Assembly: GCA_028583605.1 (NCBI GenBank)
Contig: CM053330.1
Location: forward strand, 27,416,598-27,480,597
Origin: Dastarcus helophoroides
Lineage: Eukaryota; Arthropoda; Insecta; Coleoptera; Bothrideridae
Direction: 5' to 3'
DNA length: 64,000 nt
Below the pieces are notes generated by a model. That model was given only the letters and a program-made list of their open reading frames with translations, had not been told where the DNA came from and did not search any database. Shown in pieces: positions 1 to 11,789 of the stretch. The translations under genes and the position numbers were made by a program. Within the stretch, counting starts at the first letter, position 1. Every line of letters starts with the position of its first letter.

Positions 1-333
1 TGCCGTTTACACGGGATAGTAACTTGCGATAGCACTTGAGACAGCGTTTACCCTTACGCAAATTTTTAAAAGCAAGTGCTCTCAGCAAGTCCTACCTGCA
101 CTATCCAGACACTACTATCTGCAAGTTGCTTGCATAGCCGTTTACACGGTAGAGTGGGTCGTGCAAGCTAGAGTGCGGCAAGTATAATTTTATTTCTAGG
201 CGACATTCCAATTCAAACCTCCGCCGAGTGATTAATTGTGTCTGTGCTCCCTTAAATAGAAGTTTAAAGTGTCTAGTCCATTATTATCCCAATTAAAAGA
301 TTGCTTTTGGTGATACCTACATAGCCCAAAAAA

Positions 334-638
334 ATGTCCCGTCGTAGAAAGAGAGTTGCAGCAGTCGCTTTTCTAATTGCAAATTCACGAAAACAGCGCA
401 AAAGTGCTAAAAAAAGAACTTCGGCTCAATAATGGACTGCTAGAATGCCTACGCTTGGAGCTGTTACTATTAGAATAATTAAGAAGTGAAGATCCAAGTA
501 AATTAAAAAACTTTCTACGTATGTCAGAAGTGGATTCCCATTTTTTACTGCAATTAATTTCGAATCAAATAAGAAAAGTTGACACAAATATTTTTGCAAA
601 AAGTGCGTTTTTATACTTGGTTAATATCTACCAAAATT
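334..638 (+). pseudogene. N-terminal fragment of a Harbinger-type nuclease/transposase, frameshifted
   Basis: An ATG at 334 opens a 32-codon frame that begins MSRRRKRVAAVAFLIANSRK and stops at 430-432. After a frame change the DNA reads LRSEDPSKLKNFLRMSEVDS and then a short stretch ending near KVDT. A basic, Ala/Leu-rich start followed by LR-EDP-NFLRMS is the pattern of the N-terminal region of Harbinger nuclease proteins in animals. The catalytic DDE region is absent: the element continues as AT-rich non-coding DNA to its right end. There is at least one frameshift plus an in-frame stop, so this is a non-functional remnant. The family call comes from recalled motif similarity, not a search. 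Confidence 0.5.
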
Positions 639-1408
639 GACAAAAAAAACATCTCAAGGAATGTCAAAGTATTTAAAAAAAATTAATTTTTTTCTTAATT
701 CTCAACACACTGCATTTTAAAAACAAAACGGTTTCGGAGCGATGTTGATATAAACTTTGTTTCCTAAGCTTACCCAAAAATTATGTTCCTTAAGCATCTT
801 AAAAATAACAACCACGTGCGATACTTTCATAAAAAGAAATTATTTTTTATCTGCATTTTCAATAAATAATTTTAGCTAAATTAATAAAATAAACCCTTTT
901 ACATATAAACCTATAAGTATTTGACTATACGTATGTAATTAGAAAAAAAAACTTTTCAAATGTGTAAAAAGACAAGAAAATAATTTTAAATGAATAATAG
1001 TATTTCCAAATCCTCTGTAAAGAAGTGCTTCAATAACGTATTTTTTTTATCCTTGCATAATTGTTGATAAAAATACAAACAAAATAATTTTGTTTTTGTT
1101 TTTTCAATTAAATCAAAAATTATAAATTCTTCTTTAGATTTATTTTTCATATAATTGTGCAGTAATAAAAAAGAAACTTCGCCTTCATTTTAAACATCGC
1201 AGCGCTTCAAATACGCGAATGTATTTATTGACTACACACGAGTATTTCTACCTCGAAATGTACGACTTGCACAACCCACTTGCAGACAACTTCCAGAAAA
1301 TTGGAAATAAATCTGAACTTGCCTAGAGCGCTCTCCACGGATATTTACACGAGCAAGTAATTATTGCGGCAAGCACTTGGGCAAGTTTTACGACTTGCTC
1401 TGAAAGCA

Positions 1409-1490
1409 CTCTCAGAGACTGTTTGTACTACGCAAGTTTGCTGGAAGTACTCTCAAAGACTGTTTACACTACGCAAGTTTGCTGGAAGTA
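1409..1490. repeat. Tandem 41-bp duplication in the Harbinger-like right end
   Basis: Two adjacent 41-bp units (1409-1449 and 1450-1490) both start CTCTCA and end GCTGGAAGTA; a partial third unit follows. They differ at a few positions only. Each unit contains GCAAGT, so the duplication multiplies the subterminal motif. Confidence 0.85.
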
Positions 1491-1538
1491 CTCTCAGACA
1501 TCGACTTGCGATAGTTTTACTTGCTCATGTAAATGGCA

Positions 1539-3829
1539 CATTATGGTGCACTCTGTATATTAAACATTTGGAAAAATGTTTATTTTTAATTTTTACACAA
1601 TTTGATTGCAGTATCCGACTTTTTACTCAAAATTATCTAGAAACATTCGAATTAAAAAAAATCGAACTTTTCGGAAATTCTTTGTAAGCAATTGATTTAA
1701 TTATGATTTTGATTTTTTAAAAGCTATATTGTAATTTTTTTAAAAGGTCTAATTTGGTTTAAATTGCGATAACAAGATAAATATTTCGAATTTGCAATGA
1801 AACTATTAAGGATAAACTCGTAATTGCAAAAAAAAAAATCAAAAGCATAGGTATGTATGTAGACGAAATACACGATTTATAGCGTTATTTCTAAGAAAGT
1901 TCTTTGTGATTATTCGTTTTTATCGCATAAATGCTTGTAATAATTTAAAGTTAAGACTGTCGTGGTCCTTTTTTAGCCATTCTTTGGTGATTCCATTTTT
2001 TGCTATTTTTCAATGCCTCTGACATAATAGTAGATGCACAGGAATTTGTACTTGGCAACTGCAAGTTCATAGCAATAATTTATAATTGGCCTCGTCATGT
2101 TTGTAACTGAAAGAAAAAATCCACTCCGATTACATTCAAAGTCATATAAATATTGAAGGAGCTTCATATCTGAATCACCTATTAGATCAATTCTTTTTCT
2201 AGCGCCCTTTGTTATATAATAATTGTATCAGGAATTATGAGTAGCTTGCTAAATATGCAGAATATTTCCCAAAGTTCTTTTCTAAGCGTGTTCCCAAGAG
2301 CATTGGCCTAAAAAAGCTTTCTGCAGAGTTTTTCCTGTAAAATCGCCCTTTTTGGCGCAAGAAAACGCGAAGTGGAAAAATCATGGGGTGTAATAATAAA
2401 ACGTGTAAAAGGCCAGCCACATAAAGTATAAGTGGTCTCCCTATATTTGCTCGAGTTGGCAACTCGTGGATATTTTTCGTCCCATTTTCGCGGGAGACTT
2501 ATTTATCGCTTTTCCACTCGCCTACTTGCCCCGAAGGATCCTTCCACTTGTGCAGACGCGCTCGAAGTTTTTATTGGAAATATCTGAGACTTCCCCGAAT
2601 ATATGAACAGAAATAAATATTATTTATTTGTGGAGGAGATGTTGCTTTTTTGTTTTCTTTTTTGAATTCCCATGGATTTTGCATAGAACGTTATGCATTT
2701 AAATGCGGTCGCAAAAACAAATCTCTCGAACGAAAAACGTATATTTTTCTTTTATATTAGGCTTTATCGCTTAAAGTTTACACTTCGAACTTCGCAAATT
2801 TCACCCCTGGGGGAAAGTGAAATTAATAGCTTTGTATCAGCAATATTGTAATATAATATGTTTGGTTTCGAGTCAGAAAATTGAATGCTTTCAAATACTT
2901 TCTTGCTGATTTTGAATTGTCTCGTATTCTGCCAAAATATATATATTTTTTCAGAAAGATTGAGCCCTTTCTCTAATTTTTGATTTTATTCAAAGAAAGA
3001 CGCTTTTTATCTCGAAATTTCGGGTTGTACAAAATTGACTATTAAGTTTTGATTATAACGTATACTCAAAATTTCCCATATAATAAAATTGCAGTGTAAA
3101 GATGCAAAATTCAATTTTATAACGAAAAAAGTTTTCGTCGTAATCTTCAACATTCTTAAAAAAAAAAGCTTAAAAACATTTGAAATTAAAAATAATGTTG
3201 CAATTTATGTCCGTTCTATATTTCGTAATTATGCGAATTTTATGTAAAATCACTGCTTATATTTAAAAAATGAGCAGTCACTGAAACTTTTAATTAATTG
3301 ATCCAATAAAGTTAAGGAGCATCAATGTTTTGGATTCGAGTATTGATAATAATTTCTAGTCGTGTTTTATTGCCTTTTTCTTCGCCAGTTAGTCCTTTCA
3401 CAATTCTAAATTTCAGTAACCCTCTGTTAAGGATTGGCAATCTTTTATAGATTGCCCCAAGCAGCGATTGCGTTGGATCTTGGTTGGTCAATCGCTGTTT
3501 GTGACTCAACAATGAAAAACACTTGAGACTATATTAACATTTAAATGACGTAAAAACTAAATAAAAACAAGATTATTTTAAAGTTTTAACGTTTCGGGCA
3601 GAGAAATACTAATACTTCGCAAAGAAATTACAGAGAATATTGAAAATAATGTTCATGTTACATCAATATCAAAATTGATGTTTGGTCAAATGGCTAAGAC
3701 AAATAGGAATGAATAAGGAGGAAGAACCCTAAAAAAGAAGAAACCAAAGGATGAATAATTTAGAAACTCTATGTACGCGACAATCTTATAAATGCCCCCC
3801 AGATCTCACTAAAAAGTAATTTTGGTGTC
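1539..3829. other. AT-rich spacer, no gene recognised
   Basis: No open frame with coding character and no recognisable protein fragment was found on either strand. The block at about 2440-2600 is slightly richer in G+C. The rest is A/T homopolymer-rich single-copy-looking DNA. Confidence 0.6.
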
Positions 3830-3834
3830 ATCTG

Positions 3835-4320
3835 TTAGATGTAGAGAGCCCTAATTTCAATATTTCCGCGGTTGTTACGCGCCCGGCGCGAGTAATGACT
3901 CCGAAGGGGGCATAAATTTCGTCTATTTTTAAGGCGAAATCACTCGAGGCGGCCCCATTCAGTGGTAATTAAAGACGTTAGTCTTCCGGCGAAATTTCCG
4001 AATGAAACTCGACAAAACGGTGTTCCACATGTTTTCGGAAATTTAATTTCATTTATAATTTATCCTCAGGCCTGATGGACTGCAACTACTTTATTTTATT
4101 CAGTCGGCGCTAATTAAATGCATAAATTTAAATGTAAATATAAATTAACGGCATCAATTTGAATTCCGGGAAAGATTACCGAGGCTCGACCGTAAACAAA
4201 TAATAAAATATCACCGCATAGCTGGTGGGGGTGAATTCGGTTTATAGATACAATTTTGCGCGTTTAGAATGGCAGGGGGAATTTAATTGTGGGGGAAAAT
4301 GCTTCTGAGGGTATTTAAAT
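3835..4320. other. More GC-balanced block, possible conserved non-coding DNA
   Basis: Base composition changes abruptly from AT-rich to mixed, with several CG dinucleotides (for example GCGCCCGGCGCGAG near 3880) and TAATTAAATGCATAAATT-type homeodomain-like words near 4110. I see no open frame and no transposon signature. Similar islands occur at 15200-15790, 34230-34760, 48110-49180 and 58780-59260. A regulatory role is inference from composition only. Confidence 0.3.
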
Positions 4321-4424
4321 TGTACACTCATACTTAGGGGTTCACGCCTTTAGCAAATGTAGCCCACTGGGATGTATACTTGCACAAAAAATTTGATATC
4401 TAATTGCGCGATCATTACATATAC

Positions 4425-4930
4425 AGTGTGCCCCACCGGGAATCATAGCGATGGATATCTGACAAAGTAATAACTTAGCAAAGTCAATGAGGCCAACACA
4501 ACTAAAATATTCGCAAAGTTGTTGTATTTCCGGTTACACCGAAAACTGATACCAACTTCAAATTTTAAATAAGATACCCTATATATTTTTGCATTTTTGG
4601 ATTTTATTTGATATTTTAAGGCCACTTTGAAAAACAAAGATTGTTCTTAAAATTAATAGTTTTTGAGATAATTGGATTTTTATAAAAAAATAACAGATGC
4701 AAGGTCCCACAAAATTCTTTGTATCTTTTTCTAGAAACCAGATAGTAATTTCATATTTGGTACGTGAGTAGAACACATACGAAGCTATTTTGCATAACTT
4801 TCATAAGTTTAAAAACATTATATTAAGTGTTGAATTAACGTCTGAAAATTTTGATAAATTCAATCAGCGATAACTTTATTATTTTAAATGGAACACCCTA
4901 TTTTTTTACGAAAAAAATTATTCTTTATAA
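4425..4930. repeat. Interspersed repeat related to 14000-14620
   Basis: The stretch TTTCCGGTTACACCGAAAAC, followed by ATCAACTTC-like text and TTTTAAATAAGATACCC, has a diverged counterpart at about 14120-14190 (TTTCTGGTTATACCGTAAGT, then TTTTAAATAGAAACCCC). Downstream both copies have a run of lysine-codon-like A tracts and an AAAATGACAGA or AAATAACAGATG word. This is an old dispersed element of unknown class. No protein is encoded. Confidence 0.5.
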
Positions 4931-5600
4931 AAACTTCCGCTTGAGCTGAAATCACTGAAAATAACATTATTTTCTTTATTTTTCTTACAGAGAGTTCAAT
5001 TATTTGGAAATTCTAGAAAACGACCTGGAATAAATTACTTTTAATAATATGGTTTAGAATTACAAAAAAGCCTAAATTTGGAATTTTAGTTCATTTTCAG
5101 ATAGAATAGGCCTGAACTGCAATAACACACTCCTCCAAACGTGTGCATTATTGCACTCTGAGCTTATCCTGCTTGCAGGACATTTGTTAGAGCTGCACCA
5201 CAGTTTCTTCCACAGAACGCTAGGTTGCTCTATACTTAAAAGTTTGTGGTTACTTGAGAAAACTGCCACAAAGAATGATTCGAAATATTGAAATAAAATT
5301 TATTTTTAAACAGTCTTGACAAGAAAAGTGGGAACGTAAGTAGTAATTCCTTATTTGTTTTGATATGTATAATTACAAAATGATTTTTTAAAATCCTGTC
5401 AGTTAATGCAATTTTTGTTTCTCCAGGCAACTCATAAGATTCGGTATCGCCAAAAATTACATTGGGAAACATTTATAATTTTTTAGGGTCTACCTTTAGC
5501 TAGAGCATTTCTCAGGTTCGAATTGGGTATGCCAAACTTAAAAGATCTGTATAACCAGTATTTGATTCTGAAACTCTGAGTTTGATGAGTGTTTAAACCT
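4931..5600. other. AT-rich spacer, nothing recognised
   Basis: Only short chance open frames are present. No repeat ends or motifs were identified. Confidence 0.5.
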
Positions 5601-7471
5601 ATCGGTCTATGCATTAAAATTCAGAAAATAAAATTATAGATACGAAATGTTCAAAATTATAGAGAGTAGAAATTTGTACAAAGACGGTAATAATACCTTT
5701 GTTTTAGTTGAATCACTTACTGTTATTACCAAATACCTCTTTATTTTTGTGTGTTTAACCTTGAATTGTACAGGGCTGTGCCGTGCTATGATGCATCAGG
5801 CGGCACCGTATTGAGGTGGCATAAACATATAATAATAAATATAAATAAAAATTTAAATACCTTACAAACTGCGCTCGGTAAGCTAAAATAAAAAATTTTG
5901 GTTTATTCAAGACGAGTCGATAATGATCTGAAAGAGAATATAAATAAATAAGTAAATAAATCACCAGCTAAATCAAAATACAATTTGAGCCATTCAATAT
6001 TCAAAATCTGCCTCTTCGTTGAGTTGAGTGCAGCTGCCGTTGAACTTTTTATTAATTCAGAAATTTTTACGATTGTTGATAAAGGTTTAAGCTCAAAATT
6101 AAATAGGATACTAGAGTATCTAAAAAAATTTCTAAATTATAAAATAAAATTATGATTCTTGGAAAAGTTCACAACTCTCTACGAACCAAAGTTTGAATTT
6201 AAACTCGCGATTTTTATAAAATAATTTAAAATGTGGATAAAATGGACATTAATAGATATCAAATCGAAAATGTTCAAAAAACTTCTCGAAATTAAAAAAA
6301 AAAGGTCAACGCAAAAAAAAGATGGACAAGTCCCAATTTTGCACATAGAAGAAAAAAAAAGTTTTTTGGTGAAATTTTCATTTCTTTTTCAACATTCGAG
6401 TTTACGTTCTAAAATTTTTATTATTTTCGAGATTAAACTAGAAATTTCGAAAAACAAAATCGAAATTTGAAAAATGTCTTTAAAAACTTTGAGATAAAAG
6501 ATCCACAAATCGGGGTCAGATAAAATTCGAGAACATGGTCAATATTTTAAAAGTCAAAAATTCAAGTCTACAGTTAAAATTTTAGGAGAATTTTGAAAAT
6601 TACAACTAAAAAAATAGAATCCGTAGAAAAAAATCAAAATTTGGACAAAAGTAATAATTTACGTAATACATAAAAAATGCCAACATTTTCAGAATAATAT
6701 CAAATTGCAGAAAAAAACGCATTTATTACAAAAAACTATTTTCTAAATTTCGAGAAAAACGTCTTCATGTTCCTAAAGCCAAAATTTTAGATAAAAATGA
6801 AAAAACCAAAAGTGAGAATTCTTTATTTTTAGGAAATATTTCTAGAAAAAGTCAAAATTTCAAGTTTCAAATGAAAATTTTAGAAAAAATTGTGAAAATC
6901 GGAACTGAAAAGTCCTAGAAAAAAGTCGAAGTTTACAATAAAGGTTAATAATTTACATTATAATATACTATATAGCATGGCTTGTGGTGAAAATTCGATC
7001 AGTTACTTCTGTAAAAAACGCAATAATTTTCCACATAATTTGTATTTATTCATATGCAAATTCTTAATTCTTACCTTAACGATATCAGGAAAGAAATAGG
7101 ATTAAGACTTTTATCGAGAATTTTAGCTTTTTAAAATTTTCGATTTTGTTTTTAAATCTCATTGTGGTAGTATTTCGACCTTTTTACGAACCTTCAAATT
7201 TTTTTAAACATTATTAATTTTTCTTGTTAAATTAACTTTTTTTTTGAATTTCAACTTAAAAAACCACACTTCTTTTTGATAATTTCGACTCTTTTTCATA
7301 AAAGAGAAAAGTTTTTAAATTTTGATTATTTTGAGTGTGTTGATTTCAAAAGTGGAACTTTTTCCGAAAAAACTGATTTTTTCATTAAATTTCTTAAATT
7401 GTGGATTTTTTTCGAAATTTCGACCACTTAAATATTTCAACTCTGAAAATTTGGATTTTTTTAATCTCTAG
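5600..7471. repeat. Degenerate AT-rich array with TTTCGA/AAATTT words
   Basis: From about 6200 the sequence is dominated by loosely periodic AAATTTCGA, AAATTTTAG and GTCAAAATTT words without a strict unit. The same vocabulary continues inside and beyond the hAT element at 7472-9820, and fills 36200-38148 and 41684-47540. It carries no recognisable coding sequence. Confidence 0.6.
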
Positions 7472-9820
7472 CAGAGTTGCCATACGTACGCTAATTACCG
7501 TATATGTACGGTAATTCTGACAAAAGTACGGTATACCGTCCAAATACCAATACCGTACCAAAAGATACGGTAATTTACGTTTTACTATTCAATAACAATA
7601 AGTTTGTTAAGTAATTCACCAATATTATTTTACGTACAGTTTTACAATTTACAACCAAGTAAAAAATTTGTGCCATCTCGTAATAAGTAGAAACATTGTA
7701 GTTTAATTTTGCAAGTTTTTTCTTGGATTTTAAATACTAATTTTTATGTTTTGACCATTTATTTCTAATTAGAAAGATCCGAGACATATTTATTTTTTGC
7801 CTTGTTTTTTTATTTATGTATTTTTAGTTTTTTTAGGAAGATGTAGAAAGGGCATTATTTTATAAAAATATATTTAGAAATAAGAAGTTTAAACTGGAAA
7901 TTACGAGATTGAAGTTGGAAATTTCTATTGTATTCTTCAAATTTCGACTTTTTTTGAGGAAATTTCAAAGATAAAGTCAAAATTTCGGCTTTAATTTAGT
8001 AATTTCAACTTTTTTCACGAAATTTTGAGATAAGATAGGGTTCAGTAATTTCAATTTTTTATTAATCAAAATTTCGACTTTTTCTTGACATTTCAAGACT
8101 AAAGTAAAATTTTCTAGAAAAAAGTCGAGATTTCGAGTCCAAATTCGAAATTTTACAATAGGGTAGAAAGGACATTGATTAAAGAAAATTGTATTTAGAA
8201 ATTTCGACATTTTACAAAAGCGCAGAAAGGACATTGATTAAAAAAAATATTTTTATAAATGTCGACTTTTTCTCAAAATTTCGATTTTTTTTCGAAATTC
8301 AACTTTTTTTCTCGAAATTTCGACTTAGTCTCGAAATTTCGGATTTAAACTAAAAATTTCGGCTTTAAAATCAAAATTTCGACTTTACACTCCAAATGTC
8401 GACTCTTTTCTCGAAGATTCCACTTTTTACTTGAAATTTATACTTTTTTCTTAAAATTCCGAGATTAAGGTCGAAATTTTGACTTTAATCTCGCAATTTC
8501 GACTCTAACCTCGGAATTTCGACTTTGATATCGAATTTCTTCTCGAAATTTCTAGAATAAGTCGAAATTTCTGTACCTTATGGTTAAATTAGGCAGATGA
8601 CAGTTGCGTCTCACCACCCCCCTTTCCCTCCAATCTTGACAGTTGGCAGTAGGGTGCGTTGAATAATGGCTAAGACGAAATTTTGGTAAATAACCAAAAT
8701 TTCGTCTTTCTTTCTCGATTAAAATTTAAATTTCCAGACAAAATCGAAATTTCAAGTTATAAATCTAAAGTTCGTGATTAAGATCGAAATTTCGAGCAAA
8801 AAAGTCAAAATTCGAGACAAAAGTAAAAATTTCGAGAAAAAAAGTCGAAATTTGAGAAAAAAGTTGAAATTTTGAGAAAAACTTCAAAATTTCGATATTA
8901 ACGTTAACATTTCGAGCAAATAGTCAATGTTTATGAAAAAAGTCGAAAATTGAAAAAAAAACTTCGAGAAAAAGGTCGAACTTTTTAGATTAAGGTCGAA
9001 ATTTCTAAAAAAAAGTCGAAATTTGGTAAAAACGTCGAAATTTCGAGAAAAAAGTTGAAATTTCAAAATATTTCGAGAAGAAAGTCGAAATTTGAGAAAA
9101 AAGTCGAAATTTCGAGAAGAAAGTCAAAATTTGAGAAAAAAGTCGAAATTTGCGAAAAATGTCGAAATTTCGAAAAAAATGTCGAAATTTCCATATTAAG
9201 GTCAAAGTTTCGAGAAAAAAGTTGAAATTTGAGACAAATGTCGAATATTGAGAAAAAAAAAACGAAATTTCGCGAAAAGAGTCGACATTTTCAGATTAAG
9301 TTCGAAATTTCGAGGAAAAAGTCAAAATTTGAGAAAAACGTCAAAATTTCGAGAAAAAAGTCGAAATTTGGAAATATTTTTAGAAGAAAGTCCAAATAAA
9401 GTCGAAATTCCTAAAAATAACATTTTTTTTCAATAGATGTCTTTTCTACGCCTTTGTAACATTTCGACTTTAATCGTTAAATTTCGATTTAAAAATTGAA
9501 ATTTTAAATTTTTTCTAGAAATTTCGAGATTAAAGTCGAAATTTTGACTTTAATCTCGGGATTTAGAGGAGAAGAAGTTAACATTCCGTAATTAATTTTT
9601 AATTTTCAAATTGATGTCCTTACTACGCTCTTGTAATTTTTACTTCAAAAAAAGTAAAAAAACTTTTCTCAAGTTTTGCAGTGTATTTATTAATACGTGT
9701 GTAACGTGTTCAACCACTAAATAAAAGTTTTTGAGACGGGAAAAAGGTAATAAAATAACGTACGGTAATTTTTGTGAAAATACGGTACGAAATTTTACCT
9801 TCAAATATATGGCAACACTG
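7472..9820. mobile_element. Non-autonomous hAT element with an internal foldback array
   Basis: The ends are CAGAGTTGCCATA (from 7472) and, inverted, CAGTGTTGCCATA (complement of 9808-9820), a 13-bp terminal inverted repeat with one mismatch and the CAGNGTTGCCA start common in hAT transposons. The element is flanked by ATCTCTAG (7464-7471) and ATCTCTAC (9821-9828), an 8-bp target duplication with one difference, the length typical of hAT. Subterminal TACGGTA or TACCGTA motifs recur at both ends (7492-7575 and 9759-9790). The 2349-bp interior encodes no transposase; most of it is the inverted TCGAAATTTCGA array. Movement would have required a transposase supplied in trans. Confidence 0.87.
7905..9420. 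repeat. Inverted (foldback) array of ~20-bp TCGAAATTTCGA units
   Basis: In the left arm (about 7905-8575) the units read CTCGAAATTTCGACTTTTTT. In the right arm (about 8700-9420) the same unit appears in opposite orientation, AAAAAAGTCGAAATTTCGAG. The switch lies around 8576-8700, a spacer that includes a run of C and a short AAATTTTGGT/ACCAAAATTT hairpin. Each unit contains the 12-bp palindrome TCGAAATTTCGA, so DNA or RNA could fold at two scales, within units and arm to arm. Units vary in length by a few bases. Confidence 0.82.
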
Positions 9821-9828
9821 ATCTCTAC

Positions 9829-10335
9829 TGTTTTTAAAAATTTCTATTTATTTTGAAAAATTTTGTATTATGAAATTTCCATTTATGTCAAACATCCCAT
9901 TTTTTAAAATTTTGGCTTTTTCTCAAGATTTTTAGTGTATCTAAAAATCAAAAATTTCCATTTTCTCAGAATTTTGGCATTTATTTAAAGCTCGACTTTT
10001 GAGAACGTTTACTTTTTGAAAGTTTCTATTTTTTTTTTGAAAATTTTGACCCTTTTAAACATTTAACCTTTTAAATTTTGGCTTTAAAAAAAATGCAACC
10101 AAAATTTCGACCTCTTACCAGTTTTAAATTTTAGACTTTTTTAAAAATTGCAATTTTTCAAATTTTTTACTTCTTAAAAAAAATTTTTTAAACCTCCACG
10201 TGGTTAAAAGTTATAACTTTTTAGAAAAATCTTTTCTTTTTGGAAAATTTGTACTTATTTAAAGTTTTTGATTTTTTAACATTTTGCCTTGTTGGGCTAA
10301 AATCTTTTTTAAAAACTTAATTTTTGTCACAAAGA
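9829..10335. repeat. Degenerate TTTCGA/TTTTGAA-rich array outside the hAT element
   Basis: Loosely repeated AAATTTTGGCTTTTT and GAAAATTTTGAC words continue from the right flank of the hAT element. Here they are less regular than the internal array. There is no coding signal. Confidence 0.55.
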
Positions 10336-10339
10336 AAAT

Positions 10340-10980
10340 TTTAAATTTTTTCAATATTAATTAATATGATGTTTCTCCCTCATAGGGTTTAAATTTTTAA
10401 AATCGACCAAGTGTTTAGTTATTTCTTTCATATATACTTTATACAAAGTATTGGGTTATAAAATGCGTTTTTAATTTAGTTACATCCAAACTTGGATGCC
10501 CCTTTTTCCCTTAGAAATCAAATTGTTGAAATCGGATAAAAATATGCTTAATGATTTATTTGATATCCTCTTTACACATAATCTAAGTTAGAAAGTGTTT
10601 TTGTAAGTTTTTTCTATACCAATTGTGATACCCCTTTTTACCCCTTTAGGGGTAAATTGTTAAAATAAGCCAAAAACGTTTTAATTATTTTTGTCAGAGG
10701 TAACCTGATAATATATATTTACGGTCATAAAATGCATTATTGGCTTTATTTCCTACTAATTGCAAACTCCATTTCACCCCTTTTTACCTCCTTAGGGGTT
10801 GAATTGTTAAAATCTGCCAAACAAGTGTTCAATTTTTTTTCATAAAATGGTTACACAACGTTTTGGATTACAGAATGCAGTATTAACTTTGTTCTGTGCT
10901 AATTTCGAAACAAAATTTCACTTCCTATTTACCTCCTTAGCGCACAAATTTTCAAAAATTTCTTCTTATTGCTCATCTTT
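10340..10980. repeat. About four degenerate tandem units with a CCCCTTTTTACC...TTAGGGG core
   Basis: The core CCCCTTTTTACCCCTTTAGG followed by GGTAAATTGTTAAAAT recurs at about 10500, 10630, 10775 and 10920, spaced by roughly 140 bp. Between cores the text repeats the pattern TATAAAATGCATTATTGGCT. The units are well diverged. Cores of this kind are widespread in arthropod interspersed repeats, which is recalled knowledge. Confidence 0.65.
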
Positions 10981-11789
10981 ACAGTGAAAGAAACCAACTT
11001 TTCAAATTTTGGTTATTTCGACTATAACTTGAAGGTTTTTCAGTCGATCAGAAGTTCTCTCTCTATAACATTAGTATACATAGATACATAAAAAAATCAC
11101 ATTTCGGAAGAATTTGAGGAAAAAAGTGAAATTTGAAATTGGCTAAGGAGGTTATAATTTCGACATACACTTCGATATATTGTATTATACAGTATTACAA
11201 AAATTTAATATTTTAATTTTGACATAATTGCTAGATATGTGCCGACCGTTTTGCTTTAAGCTTACAATGAACTTTTGACTTTAATGTTATATGTTTTTTT
11301 AAACATGATTAAAGGTTGTTTTGTTTCAAAAAAACACTTTTAGGGGGTGGCATTTAGAAAAGTTGCATCATACTGAGAAAATCTTCTTCATAGCCCTGGA
11401 CTTGCAAACTGCTTTGCTTAATTTTTAGAAAATAACCAACACTGTTTTAAAGCATTTTTTGTAATTACAAACTATACTTCATAGTAAAAATTTTCGATAC
11501 CGACAAAAATAACAACAATTTACTCTTCGTCGTTTTTTGAAATTTCCAAATAATTGAACTTCCTGTAAAAAAAATAACCAAAATGATGTCATTTTCAGTA
11601 GTTTAGGATCATGCAGACGTTTTTGTATGGAATGACTTTTTCTCGAAAACTCAAAAATAGAAAAGAAACCCCTCTTCAGTACTCTATCTTGTATTTGGTC
11701 CAAAAAAAGCCTTAGATGTAAGTGTCTACATTATAAGAAAAAAGGTGTTAAATACAAGTGGAATAAATTCAGTATTGATTTTTTTCATC
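10981..11789. other. AT-rich spacer, nothing recognised
   Basis: Short open frames only, with no repeat ends or protein similarity noticed on either strand. Confidence 0.5.

Larger units (their letters stand above)
1..1538 (+). mobile_element. PIF/Harbinger-like DNA transposon relic
   Basis: The first bases, TGCCGTTTACACGGGATAG, are matched in inverted orientation by the sequence ending at 1538, whose reverse complement begins TGCCATTTACATGAGCAAG. These are imperfect terminal inverted repeats. Both ends (about 1-175 and 1260-1535) are crowded with the hexamer GCAAGT or its complement, while the AT-rich middle almost lacks it, as expected of subterminal transposase-binding arrays. The interior holds a broken N-terminal transposase segment (334-638) that resembles the Harbinger nuclease. 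The left end coincides with the window edge, so the element may start earlier and its target duplication cannot be checked. Assignment to PIF/Harbinger rests on the protein fragment. Confidence 0.62.

Noticed and set aside
1364..1687. 107-codon plus-strand open frame
   Set aside because: It runs through the tandem 41-bp repeats and right terminal repeat of the Harbinger-like element and resembles no protein.
5755..5964. 69-codon minus-strand frame near 5800
   Set aside because: Tyrosine/leucine-rich translation of AT-rich DNA, with no motif.
7905..9420. CRISPR-like array
   Set aside because: Units are contiguous and variable without conserved repeats and unique spacers of fixed length, and the context is a eukaryotic transposon.
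8884..9436. Several open frames rich in Phe, Ser and Lys
   Set aside because: They are translations of the TCGAAATTTCGA array. Their regularity comes from the DNA repeat, not from coding selection.
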